Below are positions 51,863 through 60,825 of a stretch of DNA of 64,000 bases, piece by piece. Below the pieces are notes generated by a model. The model saw nothing but the letters and a program-made list of their open reading frames with translations, did not search any database and was not told the DNA's origin. The first letter of the stretch is position 1. Every line of letters begins with the position of its first letter. This stretch comes from Tridacna crocea (Eukaryota; Mollusca; Bivalvia; Cardiida; Cardiidae). Where the stretch lies: NCBI GenBank assembly GCA_943736015.1, contig OX031061.1, positions 15,261,290-15,325,289 on the forward strand. The letters run 5' to 3'. Both the position numbers and the translations under genes were made by a program.

Positions 51863-52500
51863 TATGACTCGAACTGTAATCTGATAAAAAATGACAGAAA
51901 ACAAAATTCCCACTGGGAAAGCCTTGAACTTTATGTAAGATGAAATACAGTAAAAATCAAAGTACTGATAGTACTGAAGGCCAGGAAATTGAGGATACGA
52001 AACAACACATGAGGTCAATTTACAAACAGGTAGACGGACAGGGATACAAGCGGATTCCACTAAGCCCCTGGAATTCTTGGTTTTATCAGGAAATTTTGAA
52101 CTGATACTAGAAAGCCAGAGCTAGGCATGTGCTCACAGTTATGGGGTGCTTGATAATGGCTTAGAATACTTAGTAATTTGTCGTGCTTGTAAACAATCCC
52201 AAATCAAAATTGAACCGTATTCAATCGGCGCAATACCAACTTTTGTTATCTAAATTTTTTGAGACATGTGATGTCTTGTAGTTCTGAATGACTTTAATTT
52301 TTACATTTATGACGCAAAAACATATTTATTTTCATTGATTTCAATGAAATACATGCAAGATAGATATCAAGGTAAAATGTAATGAATAATAAAGATTGGA
52401 GTGATATGGCAGTTGGTCATGTTGTCTCTACCTTCCACAAGTCGACGAAATTTTGAACTGATCATATTTGAAGGAAGTTGTAGATGAAAATCCAAAGTAG
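51863..52500. other. No gene seen (about 640 bp)
   Basis: Unique AT-rich sequence. The 96-codon minus frame at 51770-52060 overlaps fam-G and is not credible. Confidence 0.5.
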
Positions 52501-52663
52501 TTCTTCGTGTCTCCGGGGGACGATTTCTCCGGAGTGATAAACATAACACGGGCCAAGCAGTTTGGGGCCGATTTCTCCAGGGGCCGATTTCTCCAACATT
52601 CCGCTGAAGTAACCTAGATTTAGTCGATATACATAAGAAAAAGTGATAAACATAACACGGGCC
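52501..52663. repeat. Direct repeats
   Basis: GTGATAAACATAACACGGGC occurs at 52534 and 52642. GG(A/C)CGATTTCTCC occurs three times between. Confidence 0.75.
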
Positions 52664-53203
52664 AATATTCTATATGTAGTTTGCTTTATTTACAATCGCA
52701 TTTTAGCGGAGACGTGTTTTGTGACACACATGTCCAAATGTCAACACAACGTTATAGACAAACTCCGAGCAGAGTCGTCGATCGTTAATCTCACCATACC
52801 TGATTGTGTGAATGATCCGGAGTGCAAGAGAGAGCGTTATAGATATTAACCGTATATAGCGCGTAAGAATACACAACTGCCGGATAAAGCCAAGTTCATT
52901 AGGTTACGCCTTTATTAGGTTAGTGTTAATGACAAAAACGGGATAAAAAAACACACAGTCGTCAGTTATTAAAGGATTGTAATACCCTTGCAATTCCATG
53001 GCATTTTGCAGATGAAAGCTTTGAGGAAAGGAAAGCATTCACACCGTGTGATAACCAATCTCTGTATATACTTGGGAAACTAGTTGTTTTGGCGGACTCA
53101 GCGATATAGAGTGGACACACCGTCCAACATTTTGTGGCAGCTTACGATCCCTATAGGCAAGGGAATCCCTTGAGAGGGATTCCCTGGCCTAAAAATGGTT
53201 TAT
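52664..53203. other. No gene seen; sequence shared with 62859-63420
   Basis: CCGAGCAGAGTCGTCGATCGTTA and AATGATCCGGAGTGCAAGAG (52766-52832) recur near 62859 and 63397, there separated by about 490 bp. Small hairpin AGGGAATCCC/GGGATTCCCT at 53160-53185. Confidence 0.5.
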
Positions 53204-53415
53204 ATAACCCTTTGGCTGCTTATCGCATCTCACTGACCTTTTGCGGACATCGTAGATCAAGATCAGACTGCACAGAACGTGCAGTCTGATCTTGGATCTA
53301 CGCTGTCCGATCTGGAGATATTTTTCCCAGAAACATACCTTTGAAACAGCAATTTTTGAGTTTTTACGATCGAATTGAAAATTTCATCTTAGTTACTTCG
53401 CAGGATAAGGGTTAA
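53204..53415 (+). mobile_element. fam-B, complete
   Basis: ATAACCCTTTGGCTGC to GCAGGATAAGGGTTAA. Stem at 53242-53308. Confidence 0.85.
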
Positions 53416-53529
53416 AACAAAGTATGACTTACAGATAACACGTTACTATCCAAATTCATTTTTTGATACAACGCAAAAATTTACTTTAACCAACGCACTG
53501 CAATAATATTCATGTACTTGTGTCATATA

Positions 53530-53766
53530 CGTGGGGTGATCAAAAAGATCGTGGACTACCTCGTTATTTTGAAAACTACTACACGTAGAATTTCAAAATT
53601 TTGCATAGGTGAGCATCAGTTATCTGGCGTCAAAGTTATCATGAATGAATTAAGTGCATAGAACTCAGAGTAGGTTACTTTAAAAAAATAGTGAACACTG
53701 CAAGTAGCTTTTTATAACAATATTCCAATACCGGCACTGGTCCGTGTGCTTTCTGATCACCCCTCG
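53530..53766. mobile_element. 237-bp mariner-type MITE
   Basis: TA on both sides (53528, 53767). Inverted ends CGTGGGGTGATCAAAAAG and CGAGGGGTGATCAGAAAG differ at 2 of 18. No coding capacity. Confidence 0.8.
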
Positions 53767-53768
53767 TA

Positions 53769-54008
53769 TTTCTTCATGGAAGTTCAACGGGAAAAAAGAG
53801 GCAAGACCGGAAATCCCCACTTAACGAGTAATTTCCCTTTGAACCAGCGCGACATTTAACCATGATTCTGCAAAAACTATCGGTCTATTTTGCGGAGAGT
53901 AAAGACAAAGATCAGACTGCATAGATAAGTATATTTCCGAAGGCTGATCGCAGGCTGTGTTATACCTACGGGACTAGTATTAATTTCGTCTAAAGCCATT
54001 AGTCTTAG
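53769..54008. other. No gene seen; fam-B scrap
   Basis: Bases 53880-53960 hold a decayed fam-B half (GCGGAGAGTAAAGACAAAGATCAGAC). Confidence 0.5.
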
Positions 54009-54130
54009 CCATTCCAGCGCTTAACTTAAAACTTCCGATGATTGCAAAGTTGGAGAGTGTAGTTCAAGATCAGACTGCACAGAGTATGCAGTCTTTTCTT
54101 GATCTACACTGTCCGCTGTCTTTGAGAGAT
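54009..54130 (+). mobile_element. fam-B, right part lost
   Basis: CAGCGCTTAACTTAAAAC, stem at 54053-54115 with one bad patch (GTCTTTTCTTG). Confidence 0.65.
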
Positions 54131-54156
54131 ATACATGCAAACCATTCAGGCTCTTG

Positions 54157-54385
54157 TTAACCCTTTCCCAAACGACAATTTTTTTAACTAGACCAAATTG
54201 AAAGCATTTGCAGATGACAATTCAACTTTTGCTGAAAAGATGATTTCTATCTATGATAGAGTAGAAAACATTGTGGGAAAAGGAGAAAATGCTGGTTACC
54301 AGCATTTTCTCCTTTTCCCACGATGTTTTCAAAAGGCTACCATTCCAGACCCGTAAAAACCAGGGATTGTTTGGGACAGGGTTAA
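54157..54385 (-). mobile_element. fam-A, complete
   Basis: TTAACCCTTTCCCAAACG to GGGACAGGGTTAA, 229 bp. Stem at 54264-54331. Belongs to a subfamily with GACCCGTAAAAACCAGGG. Confidence 0.88.
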
Positions 54386-54399
54386 AGGCTTACGATACA

Positions 54400-54460
54400 T
54401 GGGCAGTACAAAACAATACTGTAGTCTGATCCAGATCTACACTGTTTGGATCTTTGTAAC
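54400..54460 (-). mobile_element. fam-B scrap
   Basis: GTAGTCTGATCCAGATCTACACTG only. Confidence 0.5.
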
Positions 54461-54480
54461 CTTTAACAGCAAAGACAATC

Positions 54481-54760
54481 TTAACCTTCTACCACACCAT
54501 GTCGTGTTTTAAGCCTTTCCCAAACAGCAAATTTTGGACCAGACCATAATGAAAGCATTTTTCAAATGACAAATTAACAGTCACTAAAAAGATTATTTTT
54601 CTATATGGTAGGGTAGAAAACATTGTGGGAAAAGGAGAAAATGCTGGTTACCAGCATTTTCTCCTTTTCCCACAATGTTTTCAAAAGGCTTCTTTTCCTC
54701 TCCTGTAAAAACCAGGGATTGTTTGGGAAAGGGTTAAACGACCATAAGGAATAAGTTTTT
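54481..54760 (+). mobile_element. Outer fam-A split by an inner fam-A
   Basis: TTAACCTTCTACCACACC.TGTCGTGTT, then TTAA, the inner copy, TTAA, and ACGACCATAAGGAA. The outer order matches fam-A (GACTTTTAACGACCC). Its remaining right part is lost at the fam-B copy that follows. Confidence 0.75.
54509..54737 (-). mobile_element. Inner fam-A, complete
   Basis: 229 bp, TTAAGCCTTTCCC to GGGAAAGGGTTAA. Near-perfect stem at 54614-54681. Confidence 0.9.
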
Positions 54761-54917
54761 TTTTTCTCCAGTATTGTTGAAGCCTTAAGCTAATAAACGC
54801 GATCTACTGACGTTTTGTGGACAGCACAGATCAAGATCAGACTGCACAGAACGTGCAGTCTGATCTTGGATCTCCACTGTCCGATAAGAAGATATTGCTC
54901 CCCAAAGGATAACTGAA

Positions 54918-55362
54918 ATAGAGGTTATTTGTTTTTTTCGGTGAAAGATTTACTTCATCGAGTGGACACCATCGGTAATATTTTCACGAGTGGCGCAGCC
55001 ACGAGTGAAAATATTACCGATGGTGTTCACGAGATGAAATAAATTTCGATCTTTCATCGAAAAAACCCCAAATATTCTATTTATTTTATGCTTTTAACCC
55101 TTTCTGGGAGGAGCTTTATCAAAATTCAGTCCAGTTCTTTTCCCTTATTCCCCGTGGCGTACCCCTCCCGCATAGCAACGTTACGTCAAGCGCGAGAAAT
55201 GTAAGGTATATGACGTCATATTTCCCATCTGGTTGTTAGGCACGCGCAATTTACCTCGGCAACAAGAACGTGAAAATCGGTTTTTTCACTGGTGGTACTA
55301 GTGTAAGATCGAAAAATATTTTCACCGCTATTTCTCGATATCCTACCGGAAAGCATGAAATT
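54918..55362 (+). mobile_element. fam-F copy 1 of a tandem pair
   Basis: GAGGTTATTTGTTTTTTTCGG to GCATGAAATTAATAG. Missing the AGATCGAAATT block in the left palindrome arm. Contains TATGACGTCATA. Confidence 0.82.
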
Positions 55363-55816
55363 AATAGAGGATATTTGTTTTTTTTCGGTGAAAGATCGAA
55401 ATTTATTTCATCGAGTGGACACCATCGGTAATATTTTCACGAGTGGAGTAGCCACGAGTGAAAATATTACCGATGGTGTTCACGAGATGAAATAAATTTC
55501 GATCTCTCACCGAAAAATACAAATATTCTATTTATTTCATGTTTTTAACCCTTTCTGGGAGGAGCTTTATCAAAATTTAGACAGTTCTTTTCCCTTATTC
55601 CCCGTGGCGTACCCCTCCCGCATAGCAACGTTACGTCACGCACGAGAAATGTAAGGTATATGACGTCATATTTCCCATCTGGTTGTTAGGCACGCGCAAT
55701 TTACCTAGGTAACAAGAACGTGAAAATCGGTATTTTCACTGGTGGTACCAGTGTAAGATCTATAATTATTTTCACTGCTATTTCTCGATATCCTACCGGA
55801 AAGCATGAAATAAATA
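55363..55816 (+). mobile_element. fam-F copy 2 of a tandem pair
   Basis: AGAGGATATTTGTTTTTTTT to GCATGAAATAAATA. The palindrome at 55387-55513 is nearly perfect. Confidence 0.85.
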
Positions 55817-55880
55817 GCAATATTGAGTTTTTATTATCGAAATGAAAAATTCATTGTAGTAATTTTGCGCGATAATTTTA

Positions 55881-56303
55881 AATTAACATCTGGAAATGTT
55901 TTGGATTTTGAACAAGTACGAAATTTTGCCTTTTAGATCAAAGACTTATGTAGTGGACCAGAAATAGAAAACAGCTCTTTATACTGTAATATCCTAGAAA
56001 ATTTGTTCAGACTAAAAATGTGTATTATTGTAACGTAACTACATTCACCGAGCCACTTTTTCCTTTTTGTCCTTCCTAGAATTAATCTAAAACCACTAAC
56101 GTTATATTTTCATTACAAATGGATATGATAATTACCTCCCTTTTTTGGAAACTAACAAAAGTATTGATCAACAAATAATTTCAAGATAGACATCAAAGGG
56201 ATTTCAGGGCGGTGACAAAGCATTACATCTTGCAAATCTGCCTTTATCAACTGTCAAGAAATTTTATGCCATGCTGCACTGGGCCTATTACGGGTCCACT
56301 ACC
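55881..56303. other. No gene seen; inverse copy of the 27345 repeat
   Basis: Bases 55945-56032 are the inverse relative of 27345-27425. The remainder is unrecognised. Confidence 0.5.
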
Positions 56304-56532
56304 TTAAGTCATTACCAAACGACAATATTTCAGACTGGTCCAAATCGAGAGCATTTGCAGACGACAAAATAAAAGTGACTGAAAAATTGAAATTTGTCTT
56401 GTGAAGAGAAGAAAACATTGTGGGAAACGGAGAAAATGCTGGTTACCAGCATTTTCTCCTTTTCCCACAATGTTTTCTAAAGGCATCTTTCTCAGGGGCG
56501 TCAAAAGTAGGGATTGTGTGGTAATGGGTTAA
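56304..56532 (-). mobile_element. fam-A, complete
   Basis: 229 bp, TTAAGTCATTACC to GGTAATGGGTTAA. Stem at 56410-56476 has one change (GGGAAACGG). Confidence 0.88.
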
Positions 56533-56538
56533 AACACT

Positions 56539-56640
56539 GAGCTCCAGATGGAGGGAGTGATTTTGATTTCAAAATTATTCTCCTCTAACCCCTATGCTAT
56601 GGGTACTCATTAGAATCGTCTTACCGAGAGCTCTGAAAAC
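56539..56640. repeat. Second copy of the 6099 repeat
   Basis: GAGGGAGTGATTTTGATTTC, CCATTAGAATCGTCT-like (CTCATTAGAATCGTCT). Confidence 0.6.
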
Positions 56641-56883
56641 AGCAAAAAACTTGTCCGTTTTTTTTTTCTTAATTGAAAATGTCCTATATATTGCGCTCTA
56701 AGGGTCAGTAAAACACATTTTGTGATCGGCACCAAGTTTTGCGGAAGGATATTAGTTACGGCTAATTTAATGGTTAATTCTGTACAAATGTGTGTAGTGT
56801 TTAGGTTATGTTAGACCGATGCCTTTTTAGTAACTTTTAACTCTGTTGTCTCCGCTGGTCATGTTCTTCGAAGATTCATCACG
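56641..56883. other. No gene seen
   Basis: Unrecognised. Confidence 0.5.
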
Positions 56884-57419
56884 CATTATCTCCCGCTAGA
56901 TGGCATTCTATAAATACTCATCTATCTAATATGGGCATCCTGGGTACAGAACCGAACCACTTTCCTACGCGACAACCGTTACTTTGAATTTCAAACCAAA
57001 ATAAACGTTTACTCAATAAAACGCTACCTCGCGCAATTCACTCATCTATGATCAGCAGTCTAGAGAAATCAGGAGCAAAAGGAGGTCTCATTTCTCCTCA
57101 AACGTATTGATAAAAGCTATTTTCTACATTGTTACTTTATAGAGCGTAATATTACAGTCTGCCCGCTTTTGGGGCTAGTGATGCGTCATATAAGACAGTC
57201 GAATCTTCGAAGAAAATAACATGCGCAGACAGCGCCCATCCCCGAATACATGGTAAAAATAGGGCATACACCTCAAAAGGGAAAGGTCTGCGAAATAACT
57301 CGTGCCTTACGGCACTCGTTATTTTGGCATACCTTTCGCTTTTTCGGCAAATATTTCCCCATATTACCTACAAGCTGATGAAATTAATTCTATAGAATGC
57401 CATTTAGCGGGAGATAATG
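56884..57419. mobile_element. 536-bp inverted-terminal-repeat element
   Basis: Ends CATTATCTCCCGCTAGATG.. and its mirror agree at 28 of 29 positions. The inside is non-coding, with a weak CTCGTGCCTTACGGCACTCG palindrome at 57300. Relative at 28585-28945. Confidence 0.8.
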
Positions 57420-57454
57420 ACTTTTATTCTTTAGATGTAGTGACTTGCTTTAGT

Positions 57455-57669
57455 ACAGAAGAAAGCATGAGTAAAAGGAGAACATCCTGGTTACTTGATT
57501 TTTTTTCTCCTTTTCTAAAGCTTTTTTTTTTCAGGGTCGTCTCTTGGTTTTGATAGTATTATTTTATTCAAATAACTGCTTGGGTTTTCGTCTGTATGAC
57601 GCAATCTTTCCCTTTCAAAAAGATAGAAAACACTGTGTAAAGAAAACAAAATGCCGATTACAAGCATTT
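57455..57669. mobile_element. Two decayed fam-A fragments
   Basis: 57455-57555: GTAAAAGGAGAACATCCTGGTTAC..TCTCCTTTTC. 57600-57669: GATAGAAAACACTGTGTAAAG..GCCGATTACAAGC. The second stops at the hairpin. Confidence 0.5.
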
Positions 57670-57747
57670 CGTCGGTTTACTTCAAAAACCTTGTATCTAC
57701 AGCTTGTTACAAGACTGTAGTTACGAGGTTTTCGAAGTAAACCGACG
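57670..57747. repeat. Long hairpin repeat, second copy
   Basis: CGTCGGTTTACTTC..GCTTGTTACAAG.. GAAGTAAACCGACG, arms about 36 bp with two or three mismatches. Confidence 0.85.
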
Positions 57748-57880
57748 ATGTGTATATATATATAATGCCCGGCTCTACCAAGGCATTCCTAGAGACAAAA
57801 CAGCAAAAAAATAAATCTACTCAACTAACTTTATAGCTTTAACCCTTTCCAACTTAACCCTTAACTTGAATTGCCCTCGT

Positions 57881-58108
57881 TTAACCCTTTACCCCATAAA
57901 ACATTTCTATGGTATCTCTAACTGACCCTAAATAACAGCAAGGATGAAGCCATTTCTTATGTCTATATGACACCTTTTGATAGCATAGAAAACTTGTGGC
58001 AATAAGTGAAATTGCTCGTCTTGAGCAATTTCACCTTTTGTCACAATGTTTTTCAAAGACCCCTACATGCAATGTGTAGAAATGAGTATCTATGGAGTAA
58101 AGGGTTAA
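57881..58108 (-). mobile_element. fam-D, complete
   Basis: 228 bp, TTAACCCTTTACCCC to GTAAAGGGTTAA. Stem at 57989-58050 with loop TTGCTCGTCTTGAGCAA. Confidence 0.85.
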
Positions 58109-58333
58109 GCCTTTCCCAAGCGACAGACTTTTCGACTTGACCAAATTGAAAGCATTTGCAGACGACAATTCAACTCTTGCTGAAAAGACGATTTCTGTCC
58201 ATGATGGGGTAGAAAACATTGTGGGAAAAGGAGAAAATGCTGGTTACCAGCATTTTCTCCTTTTCCCACAATGTTTTCAAAAGGCTACGATTCTAGACCC
58301 GTAAAAACCAGGGATTGTTTAGGAAAGGGTTAA
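58105..58333 (-). mobile_element. fam-A, complete, shares TTAA with fam-D
   Basis: 229 bp, TTAAGCCTTTCCC to GGAAAGGGTTAA. Perfect-looking stem at 58209-58276. Confidence 0.9.
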
Positions 58334-58371
58334 AGCAATTTGTAGACAACAAATTAAATGTACCATTATCA

Positions 58372-58568
58372 CTAGGGTACTGAGTACGACTAACTGACCT
58401 TTTGCGGACAGTGTAGATCAAGATCAGCAATCTGATCGTTGATCTACACAGTCCGATAAAGAGATGGTATTCCCCAACACATAACTTGTAAATTCCAATA
58501 TTCGAGTCATTATTATGGATTTGTAAATTTCATTTTAGTTACTAAGTATTTAGCAGGATAAGGGCTAA
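58372..58568 (+). mobile_element. fam-B, palindrome centre lost
   Basis: GATCAAGATCAGCAATCTGATCG lacks GACTGCAC..GTGCAG. The right end AGCAGGATAAGGGCTAA is intact. Confidence 0.75.
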
Positions 58569-58716
58569 ATGATGCAATTCGTCGTTCTAAGAGAAGAAAA
58601 CATTGTGGGAAAAGGAGAAAATGCTGGTAATCAGCATTTTCTCCTCTTCCCGCAATGTTTTCAAAAGGCTTCTTCCACGGGATCTTTGAAACTCAGGGTT
58701 ATCTTGTAAAGGGTTA
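58567..58716 (-). mobile_element. fam-A, left flank lost
   Basis: Stem at 58590-58658 (centre GGTAATCAG), right end GTAAAGGGTTAA. Confidence 0.7.
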
Positions 58717-58803
58717 AAAAAGACATATAATTGGCAGGTATGCCTTGAAATTTTTAGGTGCGTCTGGAACGGATATTTTACTTTCTGAGGAATAGAGTTT
58801 TTT

Positions 58804-58867
58804 CTTTAACCTTGCCAGATAATCCCCACTTTTAGCATTATATTTTTAAAACATTGTGAGAAAAGAT
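58804..58867 (+). mobile_element. fam-A left fragment
   Basis: TTTAACCTTGCCAGATAATCCCCAC..AAAACATTGTGAGAAAAG. Confidence 0.6.
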
Positions 58868-58883
58868 TTACCAGTTCTGCATT

Positions 58884-59090
58884 TATACCCCCGCAAAACG
58901 AATGTTTTCGGGGGTATACTAGAACCAGTGTGTCCGTCCTTGGCTCCGTCAGTCCGTGCGTCCGTCTGTGTACAAAATACTAGTAACTGGCTGTTTTTGT
59001 CAAAGCGCTGGCGAGGGTATTCAGTCACATTCAGTGACAACTCTAGTTTATTATGGGAGACAAAAATAAAGTCTCGTTTACGAAGCCGGG
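58884..59090. repeat. TATACCCCCG hairpin repeat
   Basis: TATACCCCCG / CGGGGGTATA around AAAACGAATGTTTT, then a CGTCC/TCCGTC-rich stretch. This type of repeat is familiar from mollusc genomes. Confidence 0.75.
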
Positions 59091-59132
59091 AAAACTATAT
59101 CATGAAAAGAGTTGACGCTTCCGCAAAAATAA

Positions 59133-59410
59133 GCAGCCCGCTCTGGTGGCTCAGTGGTGAGCGTGTCGGACTCATGACCAGGTGGTTGTGAGTTCGATAC
59201 CCGGTTGAGGCGAACTTTCTTTCCGGCGTAGTTTCGCCTCTCACCTCTGCTGAAGCGTGTGAGAAAAGTAGTCGGTGGCTTTGGAAAGAAAGTAGTGTTC
59301 GTACTGGTATGGGCAAGCCAGGAAACACATGTGCGTCACCGACCGCCATGATAGGACCTTAGCTGTTAAAGTGGCGTAAAACCCTAAAACCCCAATACAA
59401 CAAACCAATC
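59133..59410 (+). mobile_element. SINE-2, full length
   Basis: GCTCTGGTGGCTCAGTGG, GTGAGTTCGATACCC, same body as 50897-51162. 3' GTGGCGTAAAACCC and AATACAACAAACC. Confidence 0.9.
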
Positions 59411-59442
59411 AAAAATAAGCAGTTTTGACCCTAAAATACTAC

Positions 59443-59550
59443 TACACGCGACTCGCTTACCTTGTGCGGACAGTGTAGATCGAAGATCATACTGCACAGA
59501 ATCTGATCTTGGATGTTCACTGTTCGATAAGGCAATATGTTTTCTTCAGA
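59443..59550 (+). mobile_element. fam-B, worn
   Basis: CACGCGACTCGCTTACCTTGTGCGGACAG. The palindrome has lost ACGTGCAGT. Confidence 0.7.
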
Positions 59551-59564
59551 AAGTAAGTTTAAGG

Positions 59565-59762
59565 TCTACGGCCGTAACTCACCGGTAAATATCGACGTTT
59601 TCGTAAAGGCTCTTCGGCCAATCTCGGCAGTTTCCGTCCTTTCCTATGAGAGTTAAGGGCCGTAGGCTCACTACATGTATATCATAGGTAAATAACGTGT
59701 ACATCGACGTTTTTGTGAAGAAGGCTCTTCGGTCAATCTCGGCAGTTTCCGTCTTTTATAAT
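59565..59762. repeat. Direct repeat, two ~105-bp units
   Basis: TCGACGTTTT.GT.AAG..GGCTCTTCGG.CAATCTCGGCAGTTTCCGTC occurs at about 59597 and 59702; GGCCGTA.. precedes each. Confidence 0.85.
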
Positions 59763-59778
59763 TGGCTTGCAACAATTA

Positions 59779-60003
59779 TACATGTGAAAAGGGGCATTCG
59801 GACATCTGCGTAAAGTGTTGTCTCAGATCAGCCTGCGCAGTCCGCGCAGGCTAATCCGAGACGACAGTTTCGGTTTTGATGCAATTTTCTGTTTTGCACA
59901 TGTATATTGAAGGAAAAAATCTAATGTAGTCGGACTAGAAGGACTGCGCAGGCTGATCCGAGACGACACTTTACGCAGATGTCCGAATGCCCCTGTACGC
60001 GTG
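59779..60003. mobile_element. fam-C2, nearly perfect (type copy)
   Basis: Ends GGGGCATTCGGACATCTGCG are mirrored exactly. The left inner palindrome at 59815-59870 is complete (CAGCCTGCGCAGTCCGCGCAGG). The right one is reduced to one arm. Confidence 0.82.
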
Positions 60004-60021
60004 TTGCAAGCCATATGAGAG

Positions 60022-60254
60022 TTAACCCTTTACCAACCAATCCCTTGTTTTTACGACCGTGAGATAAGAGCCTTTTGATAACATTGTGGGAAAAGGAGAA
60101 ATGCTGGTGTTCAGCATTTTCTCCTTTTCCCGCTTTGCTTTCTACTCTGCTGGAAATAAATTAAAATTGTTCATCATGAGTTACGTTTATTTGGTATCTG
60201 CAAATGCTTTCAATTTGGATCAGTTTAGATTTTTCTTGTTTGGTAAAGAGTTAA
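60022..60254 (+). mobile_element. fam-A, complete
   Basis: TTAACCCTTTACCAACC to GGTAAAGAGTTAA. Stem at 60080-60145, right arm worn (CCCGCTTTGCTTTC). Confidence 0.85.
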
Positions 60255-60267
60255 GTGGCGTTAACGG

Positions 60268-60444
60268 TTAACCCATTAACACAGAATCCCTACTTTTGAC
60301 GCCCCTGAGAAAGAAGCCTTTTGAAAACATTGTTTTCTATCCTTCACAAAAAAATTTTCAAATTTTCAGTCACTTTTATTTTGTCGTCTGCAAATGCTTT
60401 AGATTTGGACAAGCCTGAAATTTTGTCGTTTGGTAACGGGTTAA
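60268..60444 (+). mobile_element. fam-A with the hairpin cleanly deleted
   Basis: TTAACCCATTAACACAGAATCCC .. TTTTGAAAACATTGTTTTCTATCC .. GGTAACGGGTTAA, 177 bp. About 52 bases of palindrome are missing between GAAAACATTG and TTTTCT; both flanks are intact. Confidence 0.9.
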
Positions 60445-60473
60445 AATTGCATTGTTCGTTCTTTTTTCTATCG

Positions 60474-60670
60474 CGACCAGCCTGCATAGCTCAGTTGGTA
60501 GACCGTAGGACTCGTGACCATGAGGGAGGGGATTCGATCCCCATGGCTGGCCATCTAAAATTACTAATAGTCTTTCGGATAAGACGTTAAACCAAGGTCC
60601 CTTGTGACGGTGCTATACACCGAGCATGTAAAAGAACCAGGCGTAACTCTTCCGACGTCTCTACATTCAG
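60474..60670 (+). mobile_element. SINE-3 with conserved central domain
   Basis: A box TGCATAGCTCAGTTGGTAG, B box GGGGATTCGATCCCC. The central part CTTTCGGATAAGACGTTAAA + CCAAGGTCCC and GTAAAAGAACCAGG resembles the conserved domain of widespread animal SINEs (Nin-type, from memory). Confidence 0.8.
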
Positions 60671-60714
60671 TCTATTAAAACTTGCAAAGATTTTGATTGT
60701 ACAGGCTCGACTGC

Positions 60715-60825
60715 ACCAGCGGATGGTATAGACCAAAGATCAGACTGCACGTTTTGTGCAGTCTGATCTTGATCTTTACCGTCCGCAACAATTATTAGTT
60801 TCGTGTATGGCACCCAAAGGGTTAA
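60715..60825 (-). mobile_element. fam-B, right half flank
   Basis: Stem at 60727-60785 (TGCACGTTTTGTGCA centre), end CCCAAAGGGTTAA. Confidence 0.75.

Larger units (their letters stand above)
54785..55880 (+). mobile_element. fam-B split by two fam-F copies
   Basis: Left part to ATAACTGAAATA (good stem at 54818-54885). Right part GCAATATTGAGTTTTTATTATCG .. GCGATAATTTTAA resumes at about 55817. Confidence 0.85.
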
